Below are positions 23,360 to 34,859 of a stretch of 64,000 bases of DNA, one piece after another. Position 1 is the stretch's first letter; every line of letters begins with the position of its first letter. This DNA comes from Liolophura sinensis. Taxonomy: Eukaryota > Mollusca > Polyplacophora > Chitonida > Chitonidae. The translations under genes were made by a program, and so were the position numbers. The stretch is from NCBI RefSeq assembly GCF_032854445.1, contig NC_088302.1:5885338-5949337 (forward strand). Direction: 5' to 3'. The notes beneath the pieces were generated by a model. That model made no database searches. It saw only the letters and a list, made by a program, of their open reading frames with translations, and was not told the DNA's origin.

Positions 23360-23795
23360 AGTTTTCGACGGTTTCCCTTGAACTCTGTCTGGGCTCTAGT
23401 TGATCAATCCCTTGAACTCTGTCTGGGCTCTAGTTGATCAGTCCCTTGAACTCTGTCTGGGCTCTAGTTGATCAATCCCTTGAACTCTGTCTGGCTCTAG
23501 TTGATCAATCCCTTGGACGCTGTCTGGCTCTAGTTGATGAATCCCTTGAACTCTGTCTGGGCTCTAGTTGATCAATCCCTTGAACTCTGTCTGGCTCTAG
23601 TTGATCAATCTCTTGGACGCTGTCTGGCTCTAGTTGATGAATCCCTTGAACTCTGTCTGGGCTCTAGTTGATCAATCCCTTGAACACTGTCTGGGCTATA
23701 GTTCATCAATCTCTTGAACTCTGTCTGGGCTCTAGTTGATGAATCCCTTGAATTCTGTCTTGGCTCTAGTTGATCAATCCCTTGAACGAAGTTCA
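23360..23795. repeat. 33/34-bp minisatellite, about 12 copies, in intron 3
   Basis: Units of CTTGAACTCTGTCTGGGCTC then TAGTTGATCAATCC, with variants GGACGC, GATGAATC and CATCAATC. Variants recur in blocks (a three-unit pattern with GGACGC is seen twice, near 23510 and 23610), showing block duplication. The array ends about 340 bp before exon 4. Confidence 0.95.
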
Positions 23796-24134
23796 GGTCC
23801 CTCTGAGTTCTGTACTGTTTTCCTTTGGCTCTTTCCTCAGTCATAGAACTTTTAAGCGTCGTGAATATGGAGGAAAACACTGATGAAAGAATAATGTATA
23901 AGAATAATTTTAAATGACATACATTGATGACTTCGTTGGTATGATGGATAGATTATAGATGCTCTATTTCAACATGGTGTTTATTGCTAGTTCGGAATAA
24001 ATGTATTGAAAAGGTCATTAAATGACCATGAACAGGGTGTCGAAATTTAGATTGTGATTGCAGGAAATTGCTTCAGTGCTGTGTTACTGATAGTACCAAT
24101 CTTACCTATTCCGTCTGCTTTCTTGTGATTGTAG

Positions 24135-24464
24135 CACAAGCAGAAAAGTCGTCACACGGTGCCTCTGGGCTTCACGGTCAGTGTGATGACGTTCTGGAAA
24201 ACCATCATGTACTTCCTGATGTTGGCCGAAATCTGCGGAGGACACAACTTCCGCAAGGGAAATGAATTCTGGGAGGAGATTTTCATCATCGCCATCCCTA
24301 ACGGCATCTGGATCGTACTGCCGTTTATCGTCATGGCCGCTCTCTGGAACCGAATGATGCTGAGAGCAGAAGAAGACGACAAGAGGGTGTTCTCGACCTT
24401 CAACTCCCGGGGAAATGGACTGACTTACGCCCAAACCAACGGTAAATCCATCAAAGCACAGTAA
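24135..24464 (+). CDS. EXPERA / EBP-like membrane protein, exon 4 of 4 with stop
   Basis: Codons 97-205 and TAA. After a short basic loop (HKQKSRH) come helix 3 (about 107-128, with FTVSVMTFWKTIMYFL) and helix 4 (about 145-167, with PNGIWIVLP). In EBP the matching last helices have VSV...YFL and MNALWLVLP; Asn152 and Trp155 here correspond to the Asn and Trp of that motif. A polar tail of about 38 residues follows, without a canonical KKXX retrieval signal. Reading a start within this exon (for instance at its GTG, 24159) would lose helices 1 and 2, so it is not the true N-terminus. In EBP this fold isomerises the sterol double bond from position 8 to 7; whether this protein does so is open. 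Confidence 0.85.
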   Translation, partial: HKQKSRHTVPLGFTVSVMTFWKTIMYFLMLAEICGGHNFRKGNEFWEEIFIIAIPNGIWIVLPFIVMAALWNRMMLRAEEDDKRVFSTFNSRGNGLTYAQTNGKSIKAQ

Positions 24465-25141
24465 GCTGGATGGCAGTAAAAGATTCCGGGATCGATAAAC
24501 GTTTAGTTTTTTTTCATCGACTTACTTGGATTGAACGCACAGAGACTTCGTCCATCCTTCCATCTCGGCAACCATCTATTATTCATGTCTGTCCCTATGG
24601 TATTCAAACGTGAGCAATGCTTTAGTTCCATGATGAGTACTTTTGGTGTTCTAATATTGTGCATTGAATGAAAGGGTCGTCTGATGGTGTTATTGATTTA
24701 TTTGATAGTGTCAGGAAGACGTTTTTCGTTGAGTTACGTCTTGCATTTAAATGTTGTCCAGCGGAATATGCATGAAAGCTTCGATTTTTCATTGGCTAAG
24801 TTGTTGTTCTTGTTCATTGCATTAGGTCATGGATGAAAGTTTAGTTATTCATTCAAAGAAACTGTCAACATGTTCGGTTGATACAGATAATGGGAACATG
24901 CTAGTTTTGTGACCGATTTCTTTTATGGGCGCAGTTACATATTGGGTGGTTGCGTAACGAAGAACTCTTAATTTGTTGTTAATTTCTTTGGCATTCTTTC
25001 CCCATCCACTTGTGCCTGATTGAAAGCGTCATGATGTACTGGTAGGTTGGTTTGGTGTGGACAAGTCAAAAAGAACCACAAACGTGTTGTTAAGCTATGG
25101 ATTCGTTCCGTTTTGTAAAATATTTTGGATAAACAATAAAC
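24465..25141 (+). other. Probable 3' UTR and poly(A) signal of the EXPERA gene
   Basis: After the TAA there is about 670 bp of AT-rich DNA before AATAAA at 25135-25140, the first clear poly(A) signal on this strand; another AATAAA lies near 25301. The transcript end cannot be chosen without RNA data. Confidence 0.4.
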
Positions 25142-26764
25142 AATTGGACTTTCATACACCAAAAAGTTGTTTTGTAAGTCATGCATAATGAACACGTAAA
25201 TTGGTCCTTGATTGCTTTGGTATTCAAATGTAGTTTGGTGGACAATAGCAAAACTAATTTAGTCTGGTCTCGATTTGTTTGGCGTCACCGTCTATTATTA
25301 AATAAAGATTACCAATGTTTGATTTACTTCGGTTCAAAGTGCCATTCAGCATGTCAGCATAATTTGTTAATTTGTTCAACTCATATGCAGTGAATGAATG
25401 TAGATTCCTTGTTTGCATTGTTGTGGCTTTTTTTGGAAAGGAATTCTTGGTTTGGTCGCAGATGTTTCTTTTTGGTATTCGATTGTCTCCAGCAAAGGTG
25501 TACAGTGGTGCAACACAATTCAATTTTGACGATTCATTCATACCGATGACTGCATGTTATAGATGCACCTTATTTTTGAAAACTGAGTTTTTGGCTTTCT
25601 GAATGCTATTTTATGATTTTATGTTATGATATTCATAGTATTGATATTTGTTGACTAAAGCTTATCTTGTAAATTCATGTAACCGCGTTACAGAACATGA
25701 TTTTTAAACTGTTTACTTAAACTATCCATATTTACTTGCATACGTATACGGGCAGCTCTCATTTGTATATCGTGCAACACTTAAATATATGTGTAATATC
25801 TTCTTATTTACTATTGCTCATGTGAAGGTGTTTATCATTTAAATGGATATAAAATCGTCAGTGATAGGCTGGTATGAGATGTAAGCAAAATGTTAGATAT
25901 GGTACATTTATTTTTGCGTAACGTACGTAAAAAATCACCTCTGCCAACAGGAACGTCTTTTTGTGGAAATCTGGGACGTGCGTAAATGTACTAATAGCTC
26001 TGGATTCCGATATGTTTTCTTCAACCTGACTATTGTCATAAATATACAGAGATGCATCTTTATAATGTACGCTGAATGTTTTATAATTTTGTGTGATTCT
26101 TTGTGATACGTATATATAGTTGTTTCATCACACGTACATGTACCAATCATAGTTTTCAATGTCCAACACTCTGACCGAACAGGTACAATAGAGCACGATA
26201 AGTCCGAAAATCATGCTTGAAGACAGATTTCAGTAATGTCACAATTTTAATCATTTTTGAAGACTTGAGAAACAGGGCCCATTTCCTTGAACAGCTGGCC
26301 AATGGCTTATCCAGGTTTTTATCAAAGGATGAATTAGAGATCTGATCATTTTAACATTAACTTAGTGTAAGAGCTATGCGGGCGAAAGGGGTTTTAAACA
26401 AATTTGTTGTGTAATTAAATATACTGGCTACCAGAATAGGTTAAATCTTCAGCACGGTATAGGGAAAGGTACACAGGGTAAAATTATCTTCTAATGCAGG
26501 ATTTAATTCAAAATGATCACAGGATTTTCTTGAATAACGGATTTTATTTTGGAATAAAACGAGGGTGCTTGCTTGAGTGAAGTTTTGGTGATATCAAGCA
26601 TATAACATGTTAGCAGCCACACCAAAACGTCGTTCTCGTAACTTAGCGAAGACGTTACCCATAAATTGGTTTTGTGTTATACCAAAATCTTATAAATGAG
26701 TTTCATTTGGTTCACCTCACTTTGGATTACTTGCATGCTATCCTTCTGCTCCGAGCTATTAAAC
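25142..26764. other. Intergenic stretch with no recognised feature
   Basis: AT-rich, short frames only. No SINE or tandem array was seen. Confidence 0.5.
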
Positions 26765-26992
26765 TATCACACGTGGCGTAAACCAGACGTACGACGTGTG
26801 ACGTAAACCAGACGTACCACGTGTGACGTAAACCAGACGTACCACGCGTGACCTTAACCAGACGTACCACACGTGGCGTAAACCAGACGTACCACGGGTG
26901 ACGTAAATCAGACGTACCACGTGTGACGTAAACCAGACGTACCACGTGTGACATAAACCAGACGTACGTCGTGTGACGTAAAGCAGACAAAT
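26765..26992. repeat. 25-bp minisatellite, about nine copies
   Basis: Units of CACGTGTGACGTAAACCAGA plus CGTAC. Most copies keep CACGTG (or CACGCG/CACACG) next to TGACGTAA, that is, an E-box core beside an ATF/CREB-like half site. The period is not a multiple of three. Confidence 0.95.
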
Positions 26993-28311
26993 ACCGTACG
27001 ACTTATGTGATGATATTAGCGACAAATGAATTTATCTTAAAAAAAGGAAATACAGTTTAGGCTCTTTACTGGAATAAATTTTTTATGCGAGTTGAAGAGC
27101 AAAAGTTTTATTTATGGTATTTATGGCCTGAATTTGTTTGTCTCTTCCTTATTTATTTGTACTTCTTTATATTAGATTGTTTTTTTACCAACACAACTTT
27201 GTGAAACTGCAGCACGTGGCGCACAGATGTTACATATCTCTCGCAATTCCCATATTATACCTCATATTGATGTTGTTTGTCGTCAGACTATATGGTTCGT
27301 TGTTTGGGATTTTGTTTCGTAAGCATTATCAACTGTAAATACGAAATGTGAAATAAACATATATTCACACCTACAGAGCGAAGAGTTAAATGAACTGATA
27401 GCTTTATTTACAAGATTGACGGCATATAAGTTGAAGCGTCGAATCATTAGATTCCATTTATTTATTAATTTATTTATTTACTGCTTTATTTATGTATTTA
27501 TTTAACGCAAAGTAGAATCGAGAATTTTTTTACTTCTACTATGAAGGCTTGTTTATGGGAAAAATAAACCACTTGGCTTTGGCAAGTTACACTGGCGACC
27601 TTTCCATTTGTGACAAGCCTTATAGATGGAAGACGCGGTCGATTCCATCTTGCCACCAAGTAAAATTCGCTGACCGAGCGTGGGATTGAACTCACGCCTG
27701 GGGTAACCTAGCGATCAAAGAACAAAAGCTCTACAAGTAACTTATAACGCAAATCTTCACAAAAAATATAAGATATTAAACACGTATTATAGTATGTAGC
27801 TTTCTTTATCGCAATCTCTTTTGTCTCTAGATACAGGTATAGGGATCTAACCGTTCTGTGGAATTGGATCGCCTCACATGTTATAAAAAAACCGCAGCAG
27901 TAGATTAAAATATTTTTCATGATCTTCTCATTACAACTATATTCTATAATATTTAAAGCTATGCTAAAGTCAAACGTGCGCAATAAGAGTTACATATGAC
28001 CATGCTGAAGGCTTTTTTTTTTGCATGATGTTTTGCATTGTTACTTGTTTTATTATTTTTTTTAGCAGAGTGTATATCTTCTCCTGGATTGTTTGTGAAC
28101 GAGAACGTGACAAACAAACGCAACTAAAAACTCAATGACATTTATGAATGGAGTATATAACAATGACACAATGCTTTGAAAACAAGAATGTTTCTCTTGT
28201 GCGCCTGCACCATACGTGACAAAAGACAGCTATTGTTCTTTGATGATTGACATCTTTAACTGTAGTTGTTGCTACACGCATTTCGTTTAATCTGTTTCCT
28301 TATTCTAACCT
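26993..28311. other. Intergenic stretch; possible SINE remnant near 27590-27715
   Basis: Mostly AT-rich unique sequence with ATTT-rich patches near 27460-27505. On the minus strand 27690-27660 reads GCGTGAGTTCAATCCCACGC, which looks like a B-box segment, followed by a region that matches no other SINE here. A degraded SINE of another family is possible. Confidence 0.35.
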
Positions 28312-28480
28312 CTCAGTGCTGAGCACAAAGCGAGGTAGCAACAAGTGCATTTTTAAAGCCTTTGGTATGGCCGGACCTGGGTTTAATGTCTCCAGACATC
28401 GATACGTCGCTCTAACCATTATCGGCCATCCATACGGTCGCCTTCTTATGGGGACCATATGCCGACGGTATGTAGAGCGG
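28312..28480 (-). mobile_element. SINE head fragment, minus orientation
   Basis: Contains CTGAGCACAAAGCGAGGTAG and TTTAAAGCCTTTGGTATGGC, matching the region near 700-770 of the SINE at 480-800. On the minus strand it begins with ATGGTTAGAGCGACGTATCG, an A-box-like tRNA segment. No tail is visible. Confidence 0.65.
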
Positions 28481-29346
28481 ATCCATGCATATTGTTGATT
28501 AAATTCATGTTGTCTATGTAACAAAACAAAAATAAGATAGATACAGCAATATAGGATCGTTTGTGTCTTTGACCCAGTGTACAATATACAGCTGCTTTGA
28601 AAAGCAGATTAGATTTACTATCGTACGAAACATAATAGCTGGTAAATCTCTGACAATGATACAACGATATGTACTTGTCCATCTCGCGTTTGTCGATGTA
28701 ATGTCTACTACTGAGTGATAGATGGCATTTATAACAGCGGCAATATACACAGCCGCTTTCTTCGCTCAATTGTTATCTTGTTCACACGTCACATTTACGC
28801 TTGTGCCCTCTTTTAACACATTAAGCTGTCATCTCTAATGGCCCCATCATCCTCAAAGCTTTATAGGAGGCACAAAACACCGTTGTTCCGGACAGGAATG
28901 TTTATATGAATAACTGTTTTTGGCTGCAGGATACGTTAGAATGAAGTGTCTCTCACAACGTTTAACTGTCTAGATTGCTAGTTGGTCCAGGTCAGCACAG
29001 ATGAACGGCAACAACAAGTCGACCTCGCGGCTTTGTCATTCTAATTTATCTACATGCACCTTAGTAATTAATCATATTTTAGACAAGCAATTTGTTTGCT
29101 TGCATGATTCAATCTTAAATTTAAGCAAAAGAATCACATTTAGAATGTGTTTAAATACAAAACTAAATGATTCAAGGTCATTATCACTGCTTCACAGCCC
29201 TCCATGATAAACAAGTAAATGTTAAACTTGCTCCGTTTTTTTTAGTTTAACGACCGTTCTTTAGTGTAGTACACACGAATATTCAGAAGGCAGCGATTTT
29301 GGTATACCGTGGAGGGAACCGGGGCGCCAATGGTAAACCACCGATA
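28481..29346. other. Intergenic stretch with no recognised feature
   Basis: AT-rich; several overlapping short frames on the minus strand (28446-28769) have no domain features. Confidence 0.45.
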
Positions 29347-29358
29347 TCAAAGATTGTT

Positions 29359-29719
29359 ACCGGCCCGGATAGCACAGGTGGTAGAGCGTCCGCTTCGGGA
29401 CCGGTAGACCCAGGATCAATCCTTGATCGAGTCACACCTAAGACTTTAAAAGAGGAAGTTGTAACTTCCTCGCTTGGCGTTCAGCATGAAGGGAATAGTG
29501 CAACGACTGGTTGACCCGTATCAGTATAATGGCTCGGGCGGGGCGGCTTACTTACCTTCGGTAAGTCGTCTCAGTGAAGCAGCACTAAATAAAATAGCGG
29601 TGGAAATCCGTCCTGCAACAAGGAGGCACATTACACGTACATGCACCCTAATGATTCCTTCGTCGTCATATGACTGAAAAATTGTTGAGTACGACGTTAA
29701 ACCCCAAGCACTCACTCAC
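29359..29719 (+). mobile_element. tRNA-derived SINE (family A), full length with target-site duplication
   Basis: Head GATAGCACAGGTGGTAGAGC (A box), then GGATCAATCCTTGATCGAGT (B-box region), a conserved body with GAGGAAGTTGTAACTTCCTC and GCATGAAGGGAATAGTGCAA, and the tail TTGTTGAGTACGACGTTAAA ending CACTCACTCAC. TCAAAGATTGTT occurs directly before (29347-29358) and after (29720-29731), a perfect 12-bp target-site duplication. The overlapping frames at 29299-29677 are therefore not genes. Confidence 0.95.
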
Positions 29720-30002
29720 TCAAAGATTGTTGTCAGTTTGAGGCAAGTAATCTCAACGGACTTCATGTTAAGCCACACTAACGGCCTTATACGAGTATTG
29801 TCGGCTGCCAATTGTGGTCAGAGCGACTGAGAGATGCGCATCTTAAATATTCAACAAGGCACCCCTCGCCTCCTCACGAAACGCGCGTTTTAGTACATCT
29901 CATTGATGTTTTGTGTTCTAGGAAATAGGTGCTTGTAGCCTACAGTCCTACAAGGAACGGGTACGTGTTTAAACTCGTCTGTTACATTTAATATAATATT
30001 AT

Positions 30003-30092
30003 ATTAATTTATTTATTATTTGACTGGTGTTTTACGCCGTACCCAAGAATATTTCACTCATACAAAGGCGGACAGGATTACGGTTTGAGGTA
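30003..30092 (-). mobile_element. Family B SINE 3' fragment, minus orientation
   Basis: ATTTGACTGGTGTTTTACGC, CGTACCCAAGAATATTTCAC and TCATACAAAGGCGGAC are the reverse complement of the family B tail and adjoining body. The rest of the element is absent. Confidence 0.8.
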
Positions 30093-30472
30093 ATATCATG
30101 TGTTTTTTGAGAGATGCTGAAGAGATGATTGTATTATTGCAACAGGCGGTATCCTGATGGAACAACAGAACCAGACGGCCATATATAACATAGCAGTTTG
30201 TAGCAATACCATAATCTGCCATGTCTCAGAAAACATGATGTAATCTGTACATAGGTATGATAAATAATATATAAATGTAGATCCTTGCAGGAAAGTCTAA
30301 ATATCACATCCAAATATCTGTACTTCTTTTAGCTCTTATTGTTGTTTTGATTTTTTGATTTTTTTGTTATTTAAATATTTAAATTTAAATTTTGTGGTTT
30401 TTAAATGAAAATGAATTGATATCATTGTTTGCGTAAGCCCTGGATTATTCCTTCAGAACGTTCGAAGTGGCC

Positions 30473-30782
30473 TATGCCATGCGATGATTGTTCCTCCAGC
30501 CCCATAACGTTTGAAGTGCCTGGACAAACTGACCATCAAACAAAACTATGCCATGCTATGATTGTTCCTCCAGCCCCATAACGTTTGAAGTACCTGGACA
30601 AACTGGCCATCAAACAAAACTATGCCATGCGATGATTGTTCCTCCAGCCCCATAACGTTTAAAGTGCCTGGACAAACTGACCGTCAAACAAAACTATGCC
30701 ATGCGATGATTGTTCCTCCAGCCCCATAACGTTTGAAGTGCCTGGACAAACTGACCATCAAACAAAACTATGCCATGCGATG
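30473..30782. repeat. 74-bp tandem repeat, four copies and a partial fifth
   Basis: Units start at 30473, 30547, 30621 and 30695, with a partial copy at 30769. Each contains TATGCCATGCGATGATTGTT, CCTCCAGCCCCATAACGTTT and GACAAACTGACCATCAAACA. Copies are nearly identical, so the expansion is recent. Confidence 0.97.
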
Positions 30783-32756
30783 TTTATTTTAAAACTTGCG
30801 CAGCAAAAGCAGAAAATTACAGTTGGCAGACATGAACATGTTATCTGAATATTAATAATTCACGTGCAAAATAATTATGTTCACTGCCTTGCCTGGAAGT
30901 GGCCAAATAATAACGGAATATGACTGTCACTTCGCTAAATGGTCATCTCTCAATGTGACGGAGTGGGGGGGGGGGCGTCGGGGGGCATGCTCTGTCTGTT
31001 TGTATAGGTGTTCAGACAAACACAAAGAGGCTCTGTAATAGAAGTAGTTTTCTTACTACTCTTATGTCGATTGTATGATATATCATCAAAGAAATTTACT
31101 TTTCAAAGTTTTCAAAGACTACATGGTCATATCTTTCTGGCTTTAATGCCCTTTTTCTTGCCTCTGTAAACAGCAAGAGCAGGTCGATTCGGCAGATCAC
31201 GTGACCCTGGTTAAGAATCGTGGTGTCTTGCTCAGCAATGAGGTCAAGTCGTGCTAAAGGTAACCCCTGCTGCACTACATCAAGTCTAAACAAAACAAAT
31301 TTCTAGTCAAACTGCCAGTTTGAATTTCGAGACATGAATGGGTTGGACGATTTGATCGAACTACTTTTTGTAACATGGCACCAGTACAAGCGTATCGATT
31401 CATCCTTATCAGTAATATGATTGGACTTCTTTTTCCTTATCTGAAGAGAGGCGTTTTGGAGAAAAATCAAGTCTTTATCAAAGTGAGCACACATATTTAA
31501 GTTTCAGTGCTCTCCATTGCAGTAGTGACACTTCCGCTTTTACTTTTTTATATACAAAACTGACAGGTTATCTCCCTCCACGCGTTACAGTGTTGGGTAT
31601 CTTTGATACATTACGCGCATTATTCGGGTAGAGTACGAGCCCAGTCCACGACTCGATCGCCAGTGACATGAGTTCTGTCAGGTTTGAAGATAACAGGCTT
31701 TATGCATAACAGCAAACACTGAACTGTCACTGTAAACTCTACACTGTTGCTATAAAAAAAGGCTTCACGCTGATTCGTGCGGTCATTTCAAAAAGTAGTC
31801 ATAATATAACTCTAACCCCAATTTAACAAAAACGGACCATTTAAAACATTTTTTTAAATTCAAATTTGAAATGGACAGCCGTATAAGTGGTAGTTTGCTT
31901 GACCAACTGATAGTGAATTAATCACCTGATTTACCACAAAATCTCTTAAGAAGAGATGTATGAGATAAGTTTGCAAAAAATAAAATAAGAGAGTTCCCAG
32001 TGCACTCAGTGGCGGACTGATTAGAAGAAAGCCAAGCTTGAATTACATGAGGTGGGCAATTTTCTAATTGGGCAGAAGAAAATAAAACCTTTAACTTTTC
32101 AAGTTTTGATATACGTTGATGTCGAGCTAAACGTCAAAAGATTGGTAATTCAAATTATTTGAAATGTGTTCTGTTTGTTGTTCACACTTCATTTCTTGCA
32201 GATGGCTTATTGGCACATTTTTAACTAGACGACCTTTATAAGTCAACTATTCATGACGTTGCATTCCTCACATGAAAGTCTGATACTTTTTCAATCCTTA
32301 GTATGCAGCCATCATCCGGGCAAAATTATCAACATCACGAAATCAGGTAAATATTCCCTTGCACGCTTGGTCATGACTGAGCATGCGCACAACTGTGTGC
32401 AAATGTTTCACAACTGTGATGTTATAAATGCATGTGCACAGTTGAGTGAAGAGCAGTAGTCAACTAAGTCTGCACGTTGAGTCTGGAGTCGTGATATTTT
32501 TTTGTTCACACGCGAATTTCTTCCACTTGCTTTAAAAGCTTACTCTGTTGGACAACATAAATATTTATTGATAAAATTTACCAATTCGTTTGACTGGTTC
32601 TCCTTTTTCATAATTTCACATTTGAATAACAAGGTCCTACATTTGACAGGTAGCTTCCGAACGATAAAAAAACTGATCCATTGAAATGTTAGCTTCATGT
32701 TTAGCATAATCCTTGTTTTCTAAACTGTCAAGTTTAAAACAAAATAAATAAAATTT
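30783..32756. other. Intergenic stretch with no recognised gene
   Basis: AT-rich with a short G tract near 30964-30984. Only small open frames without domain signals. Confidence 0.45.
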
Positions 32757-32945
32757 ATTTATTTATTTATATATTTCTTTGATTGGTGTTTTGACGAAGT
32801 ACTCAAGAATATTTCACTTATACGACGGCGGCCAACATTTTGGTGAGAAGAAACCGGACAGAGCTCAGGGGGAAATCCACGACCAACCGCAGGTTGGTGG
32901 CAGACATTCCCACGTACGGCCGGAGAGTCGAATCAGTTGAATCTG
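32757..32945 (-). mobile_element. Family B SINE 3' part, minus orientation
   Basis: TTTATTTATTTATATATTTC tail, then GATTGGTGTTTTGACGAAGT, AATATTTCACTTATACGACG and GCGGCCAACATTTTGGTGAG, then the body with CCACGACCAACCGCAGGTTG. The tRNA-like head is missing. Confidence 0.88.
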
Positions 32946-33099
32946 TATATATCTATAATGGCTCAAACGTCTCTATGCCACTAAAATTGATGAAATGATG
33001 AAAAAAATGAAAATCCCACATGAAGAGAAAACGGTCGAAACCAGTTATTTAGTGTCACGCAGCAAGTTCCACAGATAAACATTTTATTTTATTAAACTA

Positions 33100-33345
33100 T
33101 TTATTTATTTATTTATTTGTTTATCTGATTGGTGTTTTACGCCGTACTTATAAATATTATATAAGAACACTTATTTACGATGTCGGCCAACGTTATGGTG
33201 GGAGGAACCGCGGATGCATGGCTCTGAGGAAAACCACGACACTATCAGTGGTGTAAAACATCAATGGTGGGAGGAACCGCGGATGCATGGCTCTGAGGAA
33301 AACCACGACACTATCAGTGGTGTAAAACATCAATGAAGTAAACAA
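33100..33345 (-). mobile_element. Family B SINE 3' part with a 69-bp internal duplication, minus orientation
   Basis: ATTT-rich tail, CTGATTGGTGTTTTACGCCG and GATGTCGGCCAACGTTATGG identify the family. A 69-bp segment (33195-33263) starting ATGGTGGGAGGAACCGCGGA is repeated exactly at 33264-33332. Confidence 0.88.
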
Positions 33346-33479
33346 ACCTCTAATAAATCACTTTTTATGAAAATATAACTTCATGCATGGTAATTGTTTT
33401 GACATTGCCGTTACGGAAGATTCAATCGATGAACGGAACTTTTTAAATTTAAGATTAGGCCTGCGGCTTCAAGTAAAGG

Positions 33480-33662
33480 CTGCAAACTGTAGAAAACCGG
33501 GGAAAACCAACAACCATTCGCAGGTTGGTGACCGACCTTCCCAAACATGGCTGGAGAGGAAGGTAGAATGAGCTGGACTTGAACTTACAGAGACCGCATT
33601 GGTGAGAGGTTCCTGGGTCATTATGCTGCTCTAGCGCCCTAACCCACTGAACCACGGAGGCC
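33480..33662 (-). mobile_element. Family B SINE head and body, minus orientation
   Basis: On the minus strand it begins GGGCCTCCGTGGTTCAGTGG, GTTAGGGCGCTAGAGCAGCA, then ACCTCTCACCAATGCGGTCT (tRNA-like head with A and B boxes) and a body with CCAACCTGCGAATGGTTGTT. It lacks the tail and joins directly to the next SINE piece. Confidence 0.88.
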
Positions 33663-33782
33663 CAATATTTCATTTATACGACGGTGGCCAACATTATGGT
33701 GGGAGGAATCCCGGCACAGCCTGAGGGAATCCCCACGACCATCCGCAAGTCGTTGACAGATCTTACAATGTACGGGTACGCA
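33663..33782 (-). mobile_element. Family B SINE body fragment, minus orientation, adjacent to the previous copy
   Basis: AATATTTCATTTATACGACG, GTGGCCAACATTATGGTGGG and GGAATCCCCACGACCATCCG match the family B 3' body. The AGTACGGCGT block and ATAAATA tail are absent, so one SINE probably inserted into the tail of another or recombined with it. Confidence 0.8.
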
Positions 33783-34859
33783 CTTTTAAATTTGTAGCTG
33801 TTTTAATACTATTTCACATATGACGCTATTTTTTTTCTTGAAAGTTTTTCTTTATGTTTGAAAATTTGATAATTGCGCGTGTCTGAGGATAATCGCATGA
33901 ACATTTTTATACCACATACATGTTAAAGATGGGACTGCGCTTGTTATCCGGCTGTAACTCTCATATATACACACAATGCAGAAATCGGACAAGACGGAAA
34001 ATAATATTAAATCCCGGTTACATTTTATTTCACATGTTCCTGTCAACGAAACCTCAACGAGTGCAGCGTTGGAACTTGATAGGTGACTTTTCCGGCTATG
34101 GGAAATCTCACCGATATACGCCGGAGGTCTGTAACGTAAAGACGTATACTGGTAAAACCTAAGTAGATATATCCTGTCTCAATTGGTTAAGGACGGGCTA
34201 TATATTACACATACCAACGCTCTTCTCGTATAAAGGCGTATTATGAATGGTCAAAAAGCACTTGGAATACACTTAACTCTGTTGACATTATTATACACCG
34301 CTTATCAAAAACCGAAAACATTTTCATCTGAAGCCGAGATTCTAGAGATTTCTCTTAATTGGCTGTAAACAAACCACACCATTTTGACTCTCCTGTCGCC
34401 AGCAATCCCATAAGGTCATCCACATGAGATTGTGTTTACACTGTCATTCTCTTTACGTGTAATTGGTTCCAGTTTTCAATTTGTGCCGAATCTTCAACTA
34501 GCCTGTTACGAAAAGATCCTTATCGAAAATTAATTACTCTAAATGGTATGTATACATACAGGGCATCAGTGCAATCCTGGCCCAGCGTGGCCCAGAGTGG
34601 TGTTAAGTGTTCACTTCAACAAGTCTCAGAGTTCAACTCGTTTGCTTAAACATACTGCCAGGTCGATTTCGCAATAGAACCTTGGATAGCTTGTAATTGT
34701 TGATACTGAATTAAACAGATGATAGCCAGAGTTGGCAAAATACACTATCTAACTGATAACAGAGTGTAAGTTAGCAGCGATTCTCTGATGACATGGAGAT
34801 TAAAACTTACAAGCAACACAGCTCCATCCTTCGTCCATATACTGTACACGCTGATCTGC

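Larger units (their letters stand above)
20373..24134 (+). other. Intron 3 of the EXPERA-family gene (3,762 bp)
   Basis: Begins GTAAGT and ends TTGTGATTGTAG. It contains an ATTT microsatellite with a SINE-like scrap (20937-20995) and the 34-bp array at 23360-23795. The rest is AT-rich with only short open frames, and no further exon is needed by the phase. Confidence 0.7.

Noticed and set aside
24102-24434. Minus-strand frames of 83-110 codons opposite exon 4
   Set aside because: Antisense shadows of the EXPERA exon, which has helices, family motifs and matching splice phase on the plus strand.
29299-29677. Two small plus-strand frames
   Set aside because: They lie inside the full-length family A SINE.
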